This document shows positions 47,334-56,188 of a stretch of 64,000 bases of DNA, in pieces. This DNA is from Ketobacter sp. MCCC 1A13808 (GTDB lineage Bacteria > Pseudomonadota > Gammaproteobacteria > Pseudomonadales > Ketobacteraceae), in contig NZ_VRKW01000016.1 in the NCBI RefSeq assembly GCF_009746715.1, forward strand, positions 17,880 through 81,879, in the 5' to 3' direction. Made by a program: the position numbers and the translations under genes. Position 1 is the stretch's first letter. The number at the start of each line of letters is the position of its first letter. The notes under the pieces were generated by a model. The model saw only the letters and a list, made by a program, of their open reading frames with translations, searched no databases and was not told where the DNA came from.

Positions 47334-47645
47334 ATGAACACGCGCAATGCGATATTGGTCTCATGCTTGCTCCTGGGTGCTGTAAATGTTGTCCATGCAG
47401 ACGACGACATTGGTCCTGGAGAGACAGAGGAATTACTGAAAGCCGGAACCATCAAACCCATTGAGCAGTTGAATACGGCGGCTCTTTCCAACCATCCTGA
47501 TGCGATGATCGGGGATACTGAACTTGAAAACGAGTATGGTAAATATGTATATAAAGTGGAGTTACGTGATTCTGCAGGCCAGGAATGGGAGGTGGACATC
47601 GATGCCAGTAGTGGCGCAGTGCTTGCCGACAAACAGGACGATTGA
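47334..47645 (+). CDS. Periplasmic PepSY domain protein 1
   Basis: The 103-residue protein has a signal peptide (cleavage near NVVHADDD) and one PepSY domain, seen in the pattern GTIKPIEQL ... YVYKVELRDSAGQEWEVDIDASSGAVL. Stand-alone periplasmic PepSY proteins next to a two-component system are thought to inhibit or inform the kinase or a protease. It is first of a four-gene operon and 6 bp from its paralogue. Confidence 0.85.
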   Translation: MNTRNAILVSCLLLGAVNVVHADDDIGPGETEELLKAGTIKPIEQLNTAALSNHPDAMIGDTELENEYGKYVYKVELRDSAGQEWEVDIDASSGAVLADKQDD

Positions 47646-47651
47646 GGTAGG

Positions 47652-47957
47652 ATGACGTTCCTGCGGTTAGCCTTGCCGGTCGTGCTCGCCTGTGCGATGA
47701 GTGCGGCCGGAGCAGAGGATATTGATCATGATGATGCGTTGAGTTTGCGTCGCAGCGGCGCTTTGTTGCCGTTGCAAACCTTGTTGTTGAAAGTGCGCGA
47801 GCATTATCCCGGTGCTACCTTGCTGGAGGCCGAGCTTGAGCGGGACGACGGACTGTATATTTATGAGTTGGAAGTGCTTACGGCATCTGGTCAGGTTCGT
47901 GAGCTGGAATTCAATGCAGGCAATGGCGATTTGCTGGAGGACGAGGTTGACGATTGA
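47652..47957 (+). CDS. Periplasmic PepSY domain protein 2
   Basis: This 101-residue paralogue of the previous gene has its own signal peptide (cleavage near SAAGAEDI) and the same pattern ([36 protein letters not shown]), indicating tandem duplication followed by divergence. Its TGA overlaps the start codon of the response regulator (TGATG), so translation is coupled. Confidence 0.85.
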   Translation: MTFLRLALPVVLACAMSAAGAEDIDHDDALSLRRSGALLPLQTLLLKVREHYPGATLLEAELERDDGLYIYELEVLTASGQVRELEFNAGNGDLLEDEVDD

Positions 47958-48637
47958 TGCGTTTGCTACTGGTTGAGGATAATGTGGTTTTGGCCGAGGA
48001 GTTGCTGTCGCGGCTGCAGCAGGCAGGTTATGCCGTGGACTGGTTGGCGGACGGGCGGGATGCCAGCATTCGTGCCCATGATGAAAACTACGATATTGCC
48101 GTGCTGGACTTGGGTTTGCCGGGACGCTCCGGGCTTGATGTGCTCAAGGACTGGCGTGCAGCAGGGCTGCCGCTTTGTGTTTTGATTTTAACGGCCCGTG
48201 ACAGTTTTGCTGACCGCATTACAGGGTTGCGAGCGGGAGCTGATGACTACCTTACCAAACCGTTTCACCCTGACGAACTTTTGTTGCGGGTGCAGTCATT
48301 GCTGCGTCGTTACCACGGGCAGAATAACGCGCCGAAGCTGGTGGTCGGTGCAATTGCACTCGATGAAGACCGGCAGGTGGTGGAATGTAACGGTTCGATA
48401 GAAGCGCTGAGTGGTGCAGAGTTTCGTTTGCTTCGTTATTTTATGCTGAACTCCGGACGGATACTCACGCGTAGCCAGCTTGAAGATCATCTTTACGATG
48501 GCGAACGCGAGCGCGACAGTAACGTGCTCGAGGTACTGGTGAATCGCCTGCGACGTAAGTTAGGACGTGAACACATCCAGACTCACCGGGGGCAGGGCTA
48601 TTGTTTTGTGGGCACCGCCACGCAGCGTGGTTTATGA
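47957..48637 (+). CDS. OmpR-family response regulator
   Basis: The ATG at 47957 gives a 226-residue protein. The receiver domain has acidic VEDN, phosphoacceptor Asp51 in VLDLGLPG, Thr in LTARDSF and Lys in [10 protein letters not shown]. The C-terminal winged helix ends in [11 protein letters not shown] as in PhoP/QseB/PmrA relatives. It directly abuts the histidine kinase gene (TGA then ATG), its evident partner. The signal is unknown. Confidence 0.95.
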   Translation: MRLLLVEDNVVLAEELLSRLQQAGYAVDWLADGRDASIRAHDENYDIAVLDLGLPGRSGLDVLKDWRAAGLPLCVLILTARDSFADRITGLRAGADDYLTKPFHPDELLLRVQSLLRRYHGQNNAPKLVVGAIALDEDRQVVECNGSIEALSGAEFRLLRYFMLNSGRILTRSQLEDHLYDGERERDSNVLEVLVNRLRRKLGREHIQTHRGQGYCFVGTATQRGL

Positions 48638-49975
48638 ATGCGTAGCAACTCGAAAACTGCCTCGATAGGGCGTCAACTGAGTTTCGGGTTGGCAGCAAGT
48701 TTGGTGCTGGGGGCGGTTTTGTTGGGGGTAGTGGCCACCGTGTTGTTTGAACGGGCTGTACGCAATTACGCCCTGGAAAATCTCGAATACGAATCCCGCA
48801 CGGTGCTGACGGCAATCGCAAATGGCACGCAAGGGGTGTACCTGGATGACGCTAGACTTTCTCCGGCTTACCTGACTCCGTTTTCCGGCCGCTATTATGT
48901 GGTTGAGATCGAGGGGGAGCGGTGGCGATCGCGCTCACTTTGGGACGCTGAGTTACCCGTGCTTACAGAACCGGGTCCGGCGCCCGGCTTGATCGACGGT
49001 CCGGAGCACCAACGCTTGTTGTATCTGCGATCGGATTTTCGGCGTTACGGTAAATCGTTTTCCATTCTGGTGGCCACGGATATGGCTCCGTTACTCGCGG
49101 AGTTTAATGAAATCGGGCTGTTGTTGCTGGCTCTGGGTTTGGCTGTGGTAGTGGTGCTGATTTATATGCAGTATCGGGTCATGCGCCGGGTAGCACTCCG
49201 TCCGCTGCAGCAGGCACAGTTACAGCTCCAGCAGTTGCAGCGCGGTGAGCGGGAATTGCTGGATTCCGAGGCGCCGCTTGAGCTGCAGCCTTTGATTGAT
49301 GAAATCAACCGTTTACTGGATTACATGCGTGTGTCACTGCTCCGGTCACGTAACGCTTTGGGTAACCTCGGGCACGCCCTCAAAACGCCACTGGCGGTAT
49401 TGATTAGCGTCGCCGAGCGTGCTGATCCGCAACTACGCGAAACCCTGCAACACCAACTTGCTCAGATGCAACGCCGCATCACTCGTGAACTGGGGCGTGC
49501 CCGAACCGCAGGCGAAGTCAGGGGAGGAGAGCATTTTAATCCCCGTGAGGTCGTTCCGTTACTGCTAGACAGTCTGGAGCGTGCACATAGGCGTGAGCTG
49601 ACTTATGACTGGCAGGTGCCTGCGGGCACGTTGCCTTTGGAGCATGATGATATGCTCGAATTGTTGGGCAATTTGCTCGACAATTCCTGTAAGTGGGCAC
49701 AAACACAGGTCCGGCTGAGGATTGAATGCCCGCATTCGCAGATCCTGATCAGAATTGAAGATGACGGGCCGGGTATCGCAGAGACCCAGTACGACGAAGC
49801 TCTTGCACGGGGCGGTCGCCTGGACGAACAGATGGAGGGTCACGGTCTGGGGCTCGGCATTGCTCAGGATATTATCGCAGCGTATCACGGTGAGTTAGAA
49901 CTCGCCCGAAGCTCGCTCGGCGGATTGTCGGTCAGTGTTTGTTTGCCGCTAATCGGGGGGCGTGGTGCAGCGTAG
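48638..49975 (+). CDS. Membrane sensor histidine kinase
   Basis: The 445-residue protein has a first membrane helix (about 15-37), a periplasmic loop of ~125 residues, a second helix (about 165-187) and a HAMP-like linker rich in Gln. A DHp domain has phosphoacceptor His246 in LGHALKTPLA. The ATPase domain has N-box LLGNLLDNSCKWA, DDGPGI and GHGLGLGI. The lysine after the H-box (HALKTP) is typical of the PhoQ/QseC-type. The stop codon lies at the start of a hairpin. Confidence 0.95.
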   Translation: MRSNSKTASIGRQLSFGLAASLVLGAVLLGVVATVLFERAVRNYALENLEYESRTVLTAIANGTQGVYLDDARLSPAYLTPFSGRYYVVEIEGERWRSRSLWDAELPVLTEPGPAPGLIDGPEHQRLLYLRSDFRRYGKSFSILVATDMAPLLAEFNEIGLLLLALGLAVVVVLIYMQYRVMRRVALRPLQQAQLQLQQLQRGERELLDSEAPLELQPLIDEINRLLDYMRVSLLRSRNALGNLGHALKTPLAVLISVAERADPQLRETLQHQLAQMQRRITRELGRARTAGEVRGGEHFNPREVVPLLLDSLERAHRRELTYDWQVPAGTLPLEHDDMLELLGNLLDNSCKWAQTQVRLRIECPHSQILIRIEDDGPGIAETQYDEALARGGRLDEQMEGHGLGLGIAQDIIAAYHGELELARSSLGGLSVSVCLPLIGGRGAA

Positions 49976-49997
49976 CGACACGACAGTATCGCTACGC
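49970..49997 (+). terminator. Hairpin at the end of the PepSY-kinase operon
   Basis: Perfect 9-bp arms GCGTAGCGA and TCGCTACGC enclose a 10-base loop, followed by only a weak ATTTCT tail. The kinase stop codon is inside the left arm. Probable but weak terminator. Confidence 0.5.
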
Positions 49998-50023
49998 ATT
50001 TCTGGCGGGTAAACTTGGCTTGT

Positions 50024-50743
50024 TCAACCGGGTGCCAATACCTGCCGATCCAGCTCCAGCATCATCGCCGATGGTAATTGCAGCGCGCTGCCCAGTTGAT
50101 CCAGCCAGGCTCTTTCCATGGGGTTCTGGTCATCAATCATTACTGCGCTGACCAGATATATTTCCCGTGCCGCCTGGGGAGAGTCGGCCTGGGCGGCCAG
50201 TGCAGCCGCATCCAGTGGTGCATCAAACTGTTGCTGAAGCCATGCTTGTAGTTCGTCGTCGGGACCGAGCTTTTCGATTTCCCGGGTCAGTAAAGCCCGC
50301 TCATCTGCATCGATATGGCCATCAGCCCGAGCGGCCATGATCATTGCTTGCAGGATTTCCAGCCCCCGTTGCTGTTCAGCTTGTCCTTGCAGTTGTTCCA
50401 GAGGTTGCCCTTGGGTCTTGCTGGTTGATTGCGCTTGACCTACACCATTCTGGTGATTCTGATAGGCTTTCCAGGCCAGCACACCGATGCCGGCCAATGC
50501 CCCATATTTTAGTGCCTTGGTTCCCATCTTCCGACCCCGTTTCGAGCCGACCAGTAATCCCAGCGCGCCTCCGCCGAGCAAGCTTTTTATATCAACGCCT
50601 CCGGGGGCACTCTGACTCCCCTGGAGTTGCGAGGTGACACTATTGATAATCTGATTCACATTGACTCCCGAGCCCTGGCGATTGCCTGACGTCTGGCCGG
50701 ATGCCTGCTGGAGTAACTGGTTCAAGATTGAGGATACATTCAT
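50024..50743 (-). CDS. DUF533 / TerB-like inner-membrane protein
   Basis: The 239-residue protein has a Gln/Ser/Gly-rich N-terminus (residues 1-60), a glycine-rich hydrophobic segment (LLGGGALGLLVGSKRGRKMG, then YGALAGIGVLAWKAYQNHQ) and a C-terminal TerB-like helical domain (AMIMAARADGHIDADERALL). This is the DUF533/YebE family, found near tellurite-resistance-type domains but of unknown function. It is 34 bp downstream of the acyltransferase stop in the other order on the same strand, separated by a terminator. In E. coli yebE responds to envelope stress; here no regulator site is visible. Confidence 0.87.
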   Translation of the reverse strand: MNVSSILNQLLQQASGQTSGNRQGSGVNVNQIINSVTSQLQGSQSAPGGVDIKSLLGGGALGLLVGSKRGRKMGTKALKYGALAGIGVLAWKAYQNHQNGVGQAQSTSKTQGQPLEQLQGQAEQQRGLEILQAMIMAARADGHIDADERALLTREIEKLGPDDELQAWLQQQFDAPLDAAALAAQADSPQAAREIYLVSAVMIDDQNPMERAWLDQLGSALQLPSAMMLELDRQVLAPG

Positions 50744-50760
50744 AGGGCAACTCCCTGATT

Positions 50761-50800
50761 TAAAAACGGGTTAAAATTCAGTTGTTTGACCCCGTTTTTA
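50761..50800 (-). terminator. Terminator overlapping the end of the acyltransferase gene
   Basis: Perfect 10-bp arms TAAAAACGGG and CCCGTTTTTA are separated by 20 bases. Read on the minus strand, a T-run follows the second arm. The acyltransferase TGA (50778-50780) lies in the loop, so the last codons form part of the stem. Confidence 0.7.
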
Positions 50801-52148
50801 CGTCATGGTTTCCAATCTTGCCTATCGATTTATCCATGGGCTTAGCATGCGTCGCACCCCGGTTGACTTCAAATAACTCTCTCATGTTGAGAAATGGCTT
50901 TTCGATCAGAAGCCAGCAGACCAGGCCGAGCAGGATGGAAAGCAGCAGAGAAATAAACGCGCCGGATGACACCCCGATCACCAGTGCTTCTGCGGCAGGA
51001 AGTTCATAGTGTTTAATCATTTTATTGACCTGAAACATCACCAGCAGAATCACAATAAAGTGAATTAAATACATGGAATAAGTGAGTTGGCCCAATGGGT
51101 GCCAGATTCGCAGTGAATAGAATTTTGCGATCCAACGAAAGTGATCGAAATTCAGGAATACGGATAACATAAACCAAGTAAAGGCGGCGCAGAATACGGT
51201 GCGGTGAAAGATAACATACAGCCGCAAGCCGCCACCGGATTCACTGTAGTGCTCGCCTAGTATGGGGAAATACATGAAAAACACGATAATGGACATGGCG
51301 ATTATATTCAAAAGCAATGCCCGATGTCGGGAGGCGGCGACCCAAGTGCATATGGTTTGTTGGTGGAAACAGTAACCGTAGCCTGCCATAACGCCCAGTA
51401 CGAAGGGTCCGTAGCGGGTAGCCAGGTTGTCGTAGAGCTTGCCGTAGAACACCAGTGAAACTTCCTTTTCCGACAGCATCGCACGGTAGTTGGCGTTCCA
51501 AAGCTCATCATAGTAATACAAGACACCGCCACGAATGAGCAAGGAAGCGACCAGTAAGCCCAGCATGATTTTTATAAAAGAGCGTTGTGGTGTTTTGTGA
51601 ATAAACAGCAAAATCAGCGGCAGTAATAAATAGAATTGCTCTTCTACGGCCAGCGTCCAGGTCCATTGCAGGGCCATTTTATCAGGCGAGAGAAAATTAT
51701 TAACATACAGCAGGTTAGTCCAGGCCCACTCATAGTTATTGGCTTTGCTTGCCCAAAAAATCATGACGATTAATGCGTACACCGGAGTAAGCCTGAGATA
51801 ACGCCGGAAGTAGAAACGTTTCAGTCGAATATCGCCGCTTTTGTTTAATTCCTTGAGTAGAATAACGCTGATCAAAAAGCCGCTGACCACGAAGAACAGA
51901 TCTACTGCTTTATCGGCATTCCAGATCCAGTACAGGTAAAAGGGGGCATCGTCCAGCGCCTGAAAGAATACGCTTTTCCCATTGTAAAGTGCGTACACAA
52001 ACACCGTATGCGCAACCAGAATCCAGACAAAGCCGAAAAAGCGCAATCCGTTGATAAGATAAAATGTACCGGAGCTGTGCTCATTGAGTGCGCTAAGGTT
52101 TTTCTTAACGGACCAATAGCGCAACCAGGAAGGTTTGGTTAATGACAT
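50778..52148 (-). CDS. Acyltransferase 3 family membrane protein
   Basis: The 456-residue protein has about ten membrane helices and the acyltransferase-3 signature near the start (INGLRFFGFVWILVAH, with the conserved His, then FFVVSGFLIS and RFYFRRYLRLTPVY). A WTLAVEEQFYLLLPL segment in the middle is also diagnostic. Such proteins (OafA/NodX-type) acetylate or otherwise acylate surface glycans. No glycan genes are adjacent, so the target is unknown. It lies 164 bp downstream of imuB on the same strand. Confidence 0.92.
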   Translation of the reverse strand: MSLTKPSWLRYWSVKKNLSALNEHSSGTFYLINGLRFFGFVWILVAHTVFVYALYNGKSVFFQALDDAPFYLYWIWNADKAVDLFFVVSGFLISVILLKELNKSGDIRLKRFYFRRYLRLTPVYALIVMIFWASKANNYEWAWTNLLYVNNFLSPDKMALQWTWTLAVEEQFYLLLPLILLFIHKTPQRSFIKIMLGLLVASLLIRGGVLYYYDELWNANYRAMLSEKEVSLVFYGKLYDNLATRYGPFVLGVMAGYGYCFHQQTICTWVAASRHRALLLNIIAMSIIVFFMYFPILGEHYSESGGGLRLYVIFHRTVFCAAFTWFMLSVFLNFDHFRWIAKFYSLRIWHPLGQLTYSMYLIHFIVILLVMFQVNKMIKHYELPAAEALVIGVSSGAFISLLLSILLGLVCWLLIEKPFLNMRELFEVNRGATHAKPMDKSIGKIGNHDVKTGSNN

Positions 52149-52312
52149 TTTTTTTATATTTATTAGTAGATGTCTTTAGTCTAGTTCAAGCTAACCGGTC
52201 CCGCTTAGCATTCAAAGTAATAACTTGTTGTGAAATGTAGCTTGGTACGGCTAAGTTGTTGAATCCGGTGTTGCTAAGGGTATTGTGCTTATTTTGCATT
52301 TTTCTGTAGCGA

Positions 52313-53749
52313 TTAAGCAGAAAAGATACCGTGTAAAAACCAGTGTTGATTATCGCGATCCCGATACACCCAAAAGCGTTGCCCGTTGCCGTGGAGGGCA
52401 ATAAAGTAGTCCCGGTTGATCGGCTTGTTGTCCCACCAGCCGGTTTCAATCCGCTCCGGCCCTTTTAACAGCTGCAGGGGATGGTCATATAGAGGCAGTC
52501 CTTTTTTACTGCGCAGTTTTTGCGGGTGCGTCAATAGCCAGAACGGGCGCTGTTCTGCAGGGTGCTGCAAGACTTCACCCTGGCCAGGAGTGGCGCTGGA
52601 CCAACTGTATTCCGGCCGGTGGTCGGCTACCATGCCCAGACCGTGTACCTGTTTATCGCCTAATCGTGCCTTGAGGCGATCCACTAACTGATAACGACTA
52701 ACGCCGTTGTTCTGGTGCTGGCTGAATAAATCGCCTTGAGTGGTGTTCAAGGGCAGAAATTGCTGTGCGCTCAGTTGCAGGTTGAGCACCGGCGCCTGCA
52801 GTTTCAGGTTTTCCAGCTTTAATTGCACCAATGGCAACATATCGGACAGACGATGTACCGGCGCGGCAAAGTGCATGTGCCAGGATTGCCGGGACCGGTT
52901 GCGCAATGCCAGAGAAAACAATAGATGGTTGAGGCTGAGTTGACGTGCGGTCAGGTAGTGTTCCAGCCGGCTGAGCAGGTGCCGGATCGGAAACAGTAAA
53001 GCCTGGCTGCTTTCGATTTCTTGCACAAATTCCAGTTCCGCACTGAATTGTTCCGGTAAAACCCAATTTGGCAGAGGGTCTGCCTGCTGTCCCAGTAAGC
53101 GGTTCAGGTAGCCGCTGAACTCAATACCAAACCGCTTCGATAGAGTATCCCGAGGTAGTTCTGTTAACTGGCTCAGGGTTTTCAGCCCCATGCTATAGAG
53201 CAGCGCTTTTTGCGCTGCGGGAATACTCAGCCATTGCACATCGTAGTCGGGTAAATCCTGCAGCGAAAAAAAAAGCGCCCGGTTGCAGCCTTCGTGAGCC
53301 TGGGCAAACAGCAGAGCAGCCATGGGGGTTTCGCAAAAGGTTAAGGCGAAAGGTTCAAATCCAGGGGGAAGACGCTGTAATAGACGTTGCGCCAGAGCGT
53401 GTTGCCCTTGAAACAGTTTCAGTGAATGGCTGACTTCCAGCAGCAGACTATGGCTACCGTGGGTCTGGATATGAGGGGTGAATTCATAGGCCCAGTTAGC
53501 CAGTTGTTGCAGGGCTTTACTTTCCGCGCGTTGATCATAGACCTGACAATGCAGTTCATTCACCAGGCCTTGAGCGGTGGGGATAGTCATGCCTGGGATT
53601 ACACCGGCCTGCAATGCCAACGAGTTGGCATGCAGCACCAGCCGCTGGTTTTTGCGGGTGATTTCCACCACCGAAGGCTGCGGCCGGGGGAGCCCTTGTT
53701 CCACCAGGTTCAGAGCCAGTGCCGGAAAGTGTAAACAAGCCCATAACAT
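52313..53749 (-). CDS. imuB: ImuB, inactive Y-family polymerase homologue
   Basis: This 478-residue protein starts WACLHFPALALNLVEQG, matching Y-family polymerases but lacking the catalytic acidic residues: the usual DxD is replaced by LHFPAL, and the SxDE motif by LLLEVS. ImuB therefore serves as a hub linking DnaE2 and the beta clamp. A clamp-binding motif may be QLSAQQFLPL or similar, not certain. It begins 1 bp after the imuA stop codon and is in one operon with it. Confidence 0.93.
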   Translation of the reverse strand: MLWACLHFPALALNLVEQGLPRPQPSVVEITRKNQRLVLHANSLALQAGVIPGMTIPTAQGLVNELHCQVYDQRAESKALQQLANWAYEFTPHIQTHGSHSLLLEVSHSLKLFQGQHALAQRLLQRLPPGFEPFALTFCETPMAALLFAQAHEGCNRALFFSLQDLPDYDVQWLSIPAAQKALLYSMGLKTLSQLTELPRDTLSKRFGIEFSGYLNRLLGQQADPLPNWVLPEQFSAELEFVQEIESSQALLFPIRHLLSRLEHYLTARQLSLNHLLFSLALRNRSRQSWHMHFAAPVHRLSDMLPLVQLKLENLKLQAPVLNLQLSAQQFLPLNTTQGDLFSQHQNNGVSRYQLVDRLKARLGDKQVHGLGMVADHRPEYSWSSATPGQGEVLQHPAEQRPFWLLTHPQKLRSKKGLPLYDHPLQLLKGPERIETGWWDNKPINRDYFIALHGNGQRFWVYRDRDNQHWFLHGIFSA

Positions 53750-53750
53750 G

Positions 53751-54389
53751 TCAGTTCAGTGCTAACCAATCGCTGCCCCAATGTCCTTTGCATTTCACTA
53801 CGCGTACTTGGAGGTGTTGTTGCAGGGGGCCCATTTGCAAGCGCAGCGGAGCCGGTGAGGGTTGTTGCAGGTGGCTGTCCGGGCGCATTAACAGACCCAG
53901 GCTCCGACCTTTTTGTGCCGCCAGTTGCAGCCGCCGGATTTGCTTTGGCAAGGGGTTGCCGGGCCAGCCTTGCACCGCGCTGCAGGCACCTGAGCTGAGG
54001 CATTGCTCCATGGCCCATAAAATGGATTGATCATCCCGGCAGTGCACTACCAGGGTGTTTTCTAATTGGATGCCCTGCTGCTGCAATGCCGGAGCATAGG
54101 GCAGCCAGGGCGGGTTGACCCACACCAGCCAGCGTGATTGCTGACTGAGCAGGGCCAGTGCTGAGGAGAGCAGTTCCGTTTCGCCGCAGCCCCAATGAGG
54201 GCAGAGGATTTCAGCGACATTATCGGTTGGAAGACCGCCTGCGGGAAGCGCCTGATCCAGAGCGCTAAAGCCGCTGGGCAGGGTGTCGGTTTGTTGTTGC
54301 CGGTACTGCCGTGAACGCGCTGTATCAGCGGCACGCCAGATGGCGGGGTGCTGTAATAACTGGTTCAGGTTCGCTTTGGCCGCAGACAT
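53751..54389 (-). CDS. imuA: ImuA, RecA-like SOS mutagenesis protein
   Basis: The ATG at 54389 gives a 212-residue protein (GTG at 54398 is also possible). It has the ImuA start NLNQLLQHPAIWRA, then LPSGFSALDQALPAGGLP. The P-loop position reads WGCGETELL, lacking the GK(T/S) of an active Walker A, as in many ImuA proteins. Family members inhibit or modulate RecA-like activity and help the DnaE2/ImuB complex in damage-induced mutagenesis. An SOS box lies 25 bp upstream. No lexA2 copy is adjacent. Confidence 0.92.
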   Translation of the reverse strand: MSAAKANLNQLLQHPAIWRAADTARSRQYRQQQTDTLPSGFSALDQALPAGGLPTDNVAEILCPHWGCGETELLSSALALLSQQSRWLVWVNPPWLPYAPALQQQGIQLENTLVVHCRDDQSILWAMEQCLSSGACSAVQGWPGNPLPKQIRRLQLAAQKGRSLGLLMRPDSHLQQPSPAPLRLQMGPLQQHLQVRVVKCKGHWGSDWLALN

Positions 54390-54414
54390 GTCGTACACTC
54401 AATAACATGGAATA

Positions 54415-54430
54415 CTGTAATTATATACAG
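54415..54430 (-). promoter_or_regulatory. LexA box of imuA-imuB
   Basis: CTGTAATTATATACAG fits CTG-N10-CAG, 25 bp before the imuA ATG. It is flanked by a perfect 9-bp inverted repeat (AATACTGTA/TACAGTATT). Its 20-bp core matches the dnaE2 operator at 19 positions. Confidence 0.92.
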
Positions 54431-54461
54431 TATTGAGGTTGCAGCAAGAGACTTTTGCAGG

Positions 54462-54497
54462 AAAATAACCCCCCCCGGGCAGTGTGGTCACCGGGGG
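54462..54497 (-). terminator. Probable terminator of amtB
   Basis: CCCCCGG (54472-54478) pairs with CCGGGGG (54491-54497). On the minus strand the stem is followed by a T-rich tail (TTATTTTC, ending at 54461). It contains an 8-C homopolymer at 54469-54476. Confidence 0.6.
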
Positions 54498-54518
54498 TGG
54501 AAAAGAGGATTTTTCGGC

Positions 54519-55745
54519 TTACTCTTCGCTGGTTGAGCCGATCTTATGAATGGCTAAATCAGCACCGATGAACTCAGCTTCTTCATCCAGTCGCAAGCCA
54601 ATTACGGCTTTTACAACACCGTATATGATAAAACCACCAATCAGCGCAATCGCGATGCCAGCCGCGGTACCGATGAGTTGCGATACCAAGCTCACCCCGC
54701 CTAAGCCTCCCATCCCTTCAGCCCCGAAGATGCCAGCAGCAATACCGCCCCAGGCACCGCAAAGGCCGTGTAGCGGCCAGACACCCAATACATCATCAAA
54801 CTTGGGAAATTTGTTTTGGGCGGTAGTGAAGACAAATACAAACAAACCGCCAGCTACGCCACCCACAATCAGGGAACCGATCGGATGCATCAGATCCGAT
54901 CCCGCACACACGGCCACCAAGCCGGCCAACGGGCCGTTATGAATAAAGCCCGGATCGTTGCGCCCGACCACCAACGCCACAACGGTACCGCCGACCATGG
55001 CCATCAGGCTATTAACAGCCACTAGCCCGGAAATACCGTCCAGGGTTTGGGCCGACATCACGTTAAAACCGAACCAGCCTACTGTCAGAATCCAGGCCCC
55101 TAGCGCTAAAAAGGGTATATTCGAAGGGGCAAAAGCCATGACCTTTCCATCCCGATAGCGGCCCTTACGCGAACCCAGTAACGCAACTGCCGCGAACGCA
55201 ATCCAGCCGCCGACCCCATGCACTACTACGGATCCGGCAAAGTCATGAAAGCCTGCGCCGAATTGTTCTTCCAACCATGCTTGGAAGCCATAGTTGCCGT
55301 TCCAGATCAAGCCCTCGAAGAAGGGGTATACAACGGCAACGATGAGCGCTGACGATAGCAGCATGGGATAAAACCGGGCCCGTTCAGCAATGCCGCCGGA
55401 CACAATCGCCGGAATTGCAGCAGCAAAGGTCAGGAGGAAAAAAAACTTAACCAGTTCATAGCCGTTATTTTGGGTCAGTTCAGCAGCACCCGCAAAGAAA
55501 TCGACGCCATAGGCCACCTGATAACCAATAAAGAAATAAGCCAGAGTGGATATACCAAAATCGGTCATGATTTTAACGAGCGCATTAACCTGGTTTTTAT
55601 GGCGAACGGTGCCCACCTCCAGGAATGCGAATCCGGCGTGCATGGCCAAAACCATGATTGCTCCCAGCAAGATGAACATGGTGTTGGCACCGTTCATCAT
55701 TGTTTCAACAGCGGAATTAATGCTGTCGAGATTAAGTGTGTTCAA
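54519..55745 (-). CDS. amtB: Ammonium transporter (Amt family)
   Basis: The 408-residue protein has about eleven membrane helices. It shows Amt family features: GFAFLEVGTVRHKN, the pore-lining twin histidines in VVHGVGGW and WPLHGLCGAWGG, and DPGFIHNGPLAGLVAVCAG. It conducts NH4+/NH3 across the inner membrane under nitrogen limitation. There is no cleaved signal peptide obvious at the start. No glnK lies next to it, unlike the usual glnK-amtB pair. A sigma-54 promoter candidate is upstream. Confidence 0.96.
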   Translation of the reverse strand: MNTLNLDSINSAVETMMNGANTMFILLGAIMVLAMHAGFAFLEVGTVRHKNQVNALVKIMTDFGISTLAYFFIGYQVAYGVDFFAGAAELTQNNGYELVKFFFLLTFAAAIPAIVSGGIAERARFYPMLLSSALIVAVVYPFFEGLIWNGNYGFQAWLEEQFGAGFHDFAGSVVVHGVGGWIAFAAVALLGSRKGRYRDGKVMAFAPSNIPFLALGAWILTVGWFGFNVMSAQTLDGISGLVAVNSLMAMVGGTVVALVVGRNDPGFIHNGPLAGLVAVCAGSDLMHPIGSLIVGGVAGGLFVFVFTTAQNKFPKFDDVLGVWPLHGLCGAWGGIAAGIFGAEGMGGLGGVSLVSQLIGTAAGIAIALIGGFIIYGVVKAVIGLRLDEEAEFIGADLAIHKIGSTSEE

Positions 55746-56188
55746 AGTACTTCCCCTATTAGTGATTCAGTCAATTTGTTCAAGCGCAACAATCAAGAAC
55801 ATCGTAATGTGCAACGGACACCCGGCGGTTGCCACGTCAATTATCGAGGTTTCTGTGCCTCGTATTCGTTAGCCAAACAAGCAAATATTGCACCATTTTA
55901 GAGCTTGGCGGGTGGTTGTGGGGCGGTAGCGAAGGTGATCCCCTTAAAAATTATAAAAATCAATGAGATGAAAAATGCTGTAGAGGATTTTAGCTGCCGA
56001 TTATGGTGTGTATCCATTTGATTTTCGCACCACAAGAGAACTTTAGGGTTGTTTGGGCGCTATATTGGTGCAAAAAATGCCTTCTTCAGGGCGTCATAAA
56101 CTGTCCTGCGACCGTTATAATTCATCATAATTCGCTGTCATCGTTAGGGTATAGTGAGCCCAGAATTCAATTTCTGTGGAGCTTTACC
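55746..56188. other. Divergent regulatory region of amtB and the macroglobulin gene
   Basis: This 443-bp interval has no credible coding. It holds the amtB sigma-54 promoter candidate and presumably the promoter for the macroglobulin/pbpC operon. The plus-strand frame stays open from 56003, but the ribosome site GGAG and GTG at 56189 mark the likely true start. A pair of TGGTG and CACCA half-sites lies near 56004-56033, in an orientation that does not fit NtrC. Confidence 0.5.
55879..55895 (-). promoter_or_regulatory. Sigma-54 promoter candidate for amtB
   Basis: The minus strand reads TGGTGCAATATTTGCTT, matching the -24/-12 consensus TGGCAC-N5-TTGCW at TGG, the C of the -24 box and all of TTGCT, with correct spacing. 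It would start transcription roughly 120 nt before the amtB ATG. Nitrogen control through NtrC is expected; I see no clear NtrC site. Confidence 0.65.

Noticed and set aside
52186..52449. 87-codon minus-strand frame after imuB
   Set aside because: About half of it overlaps the imuB coding region in another frame and its composition is not protein-like.
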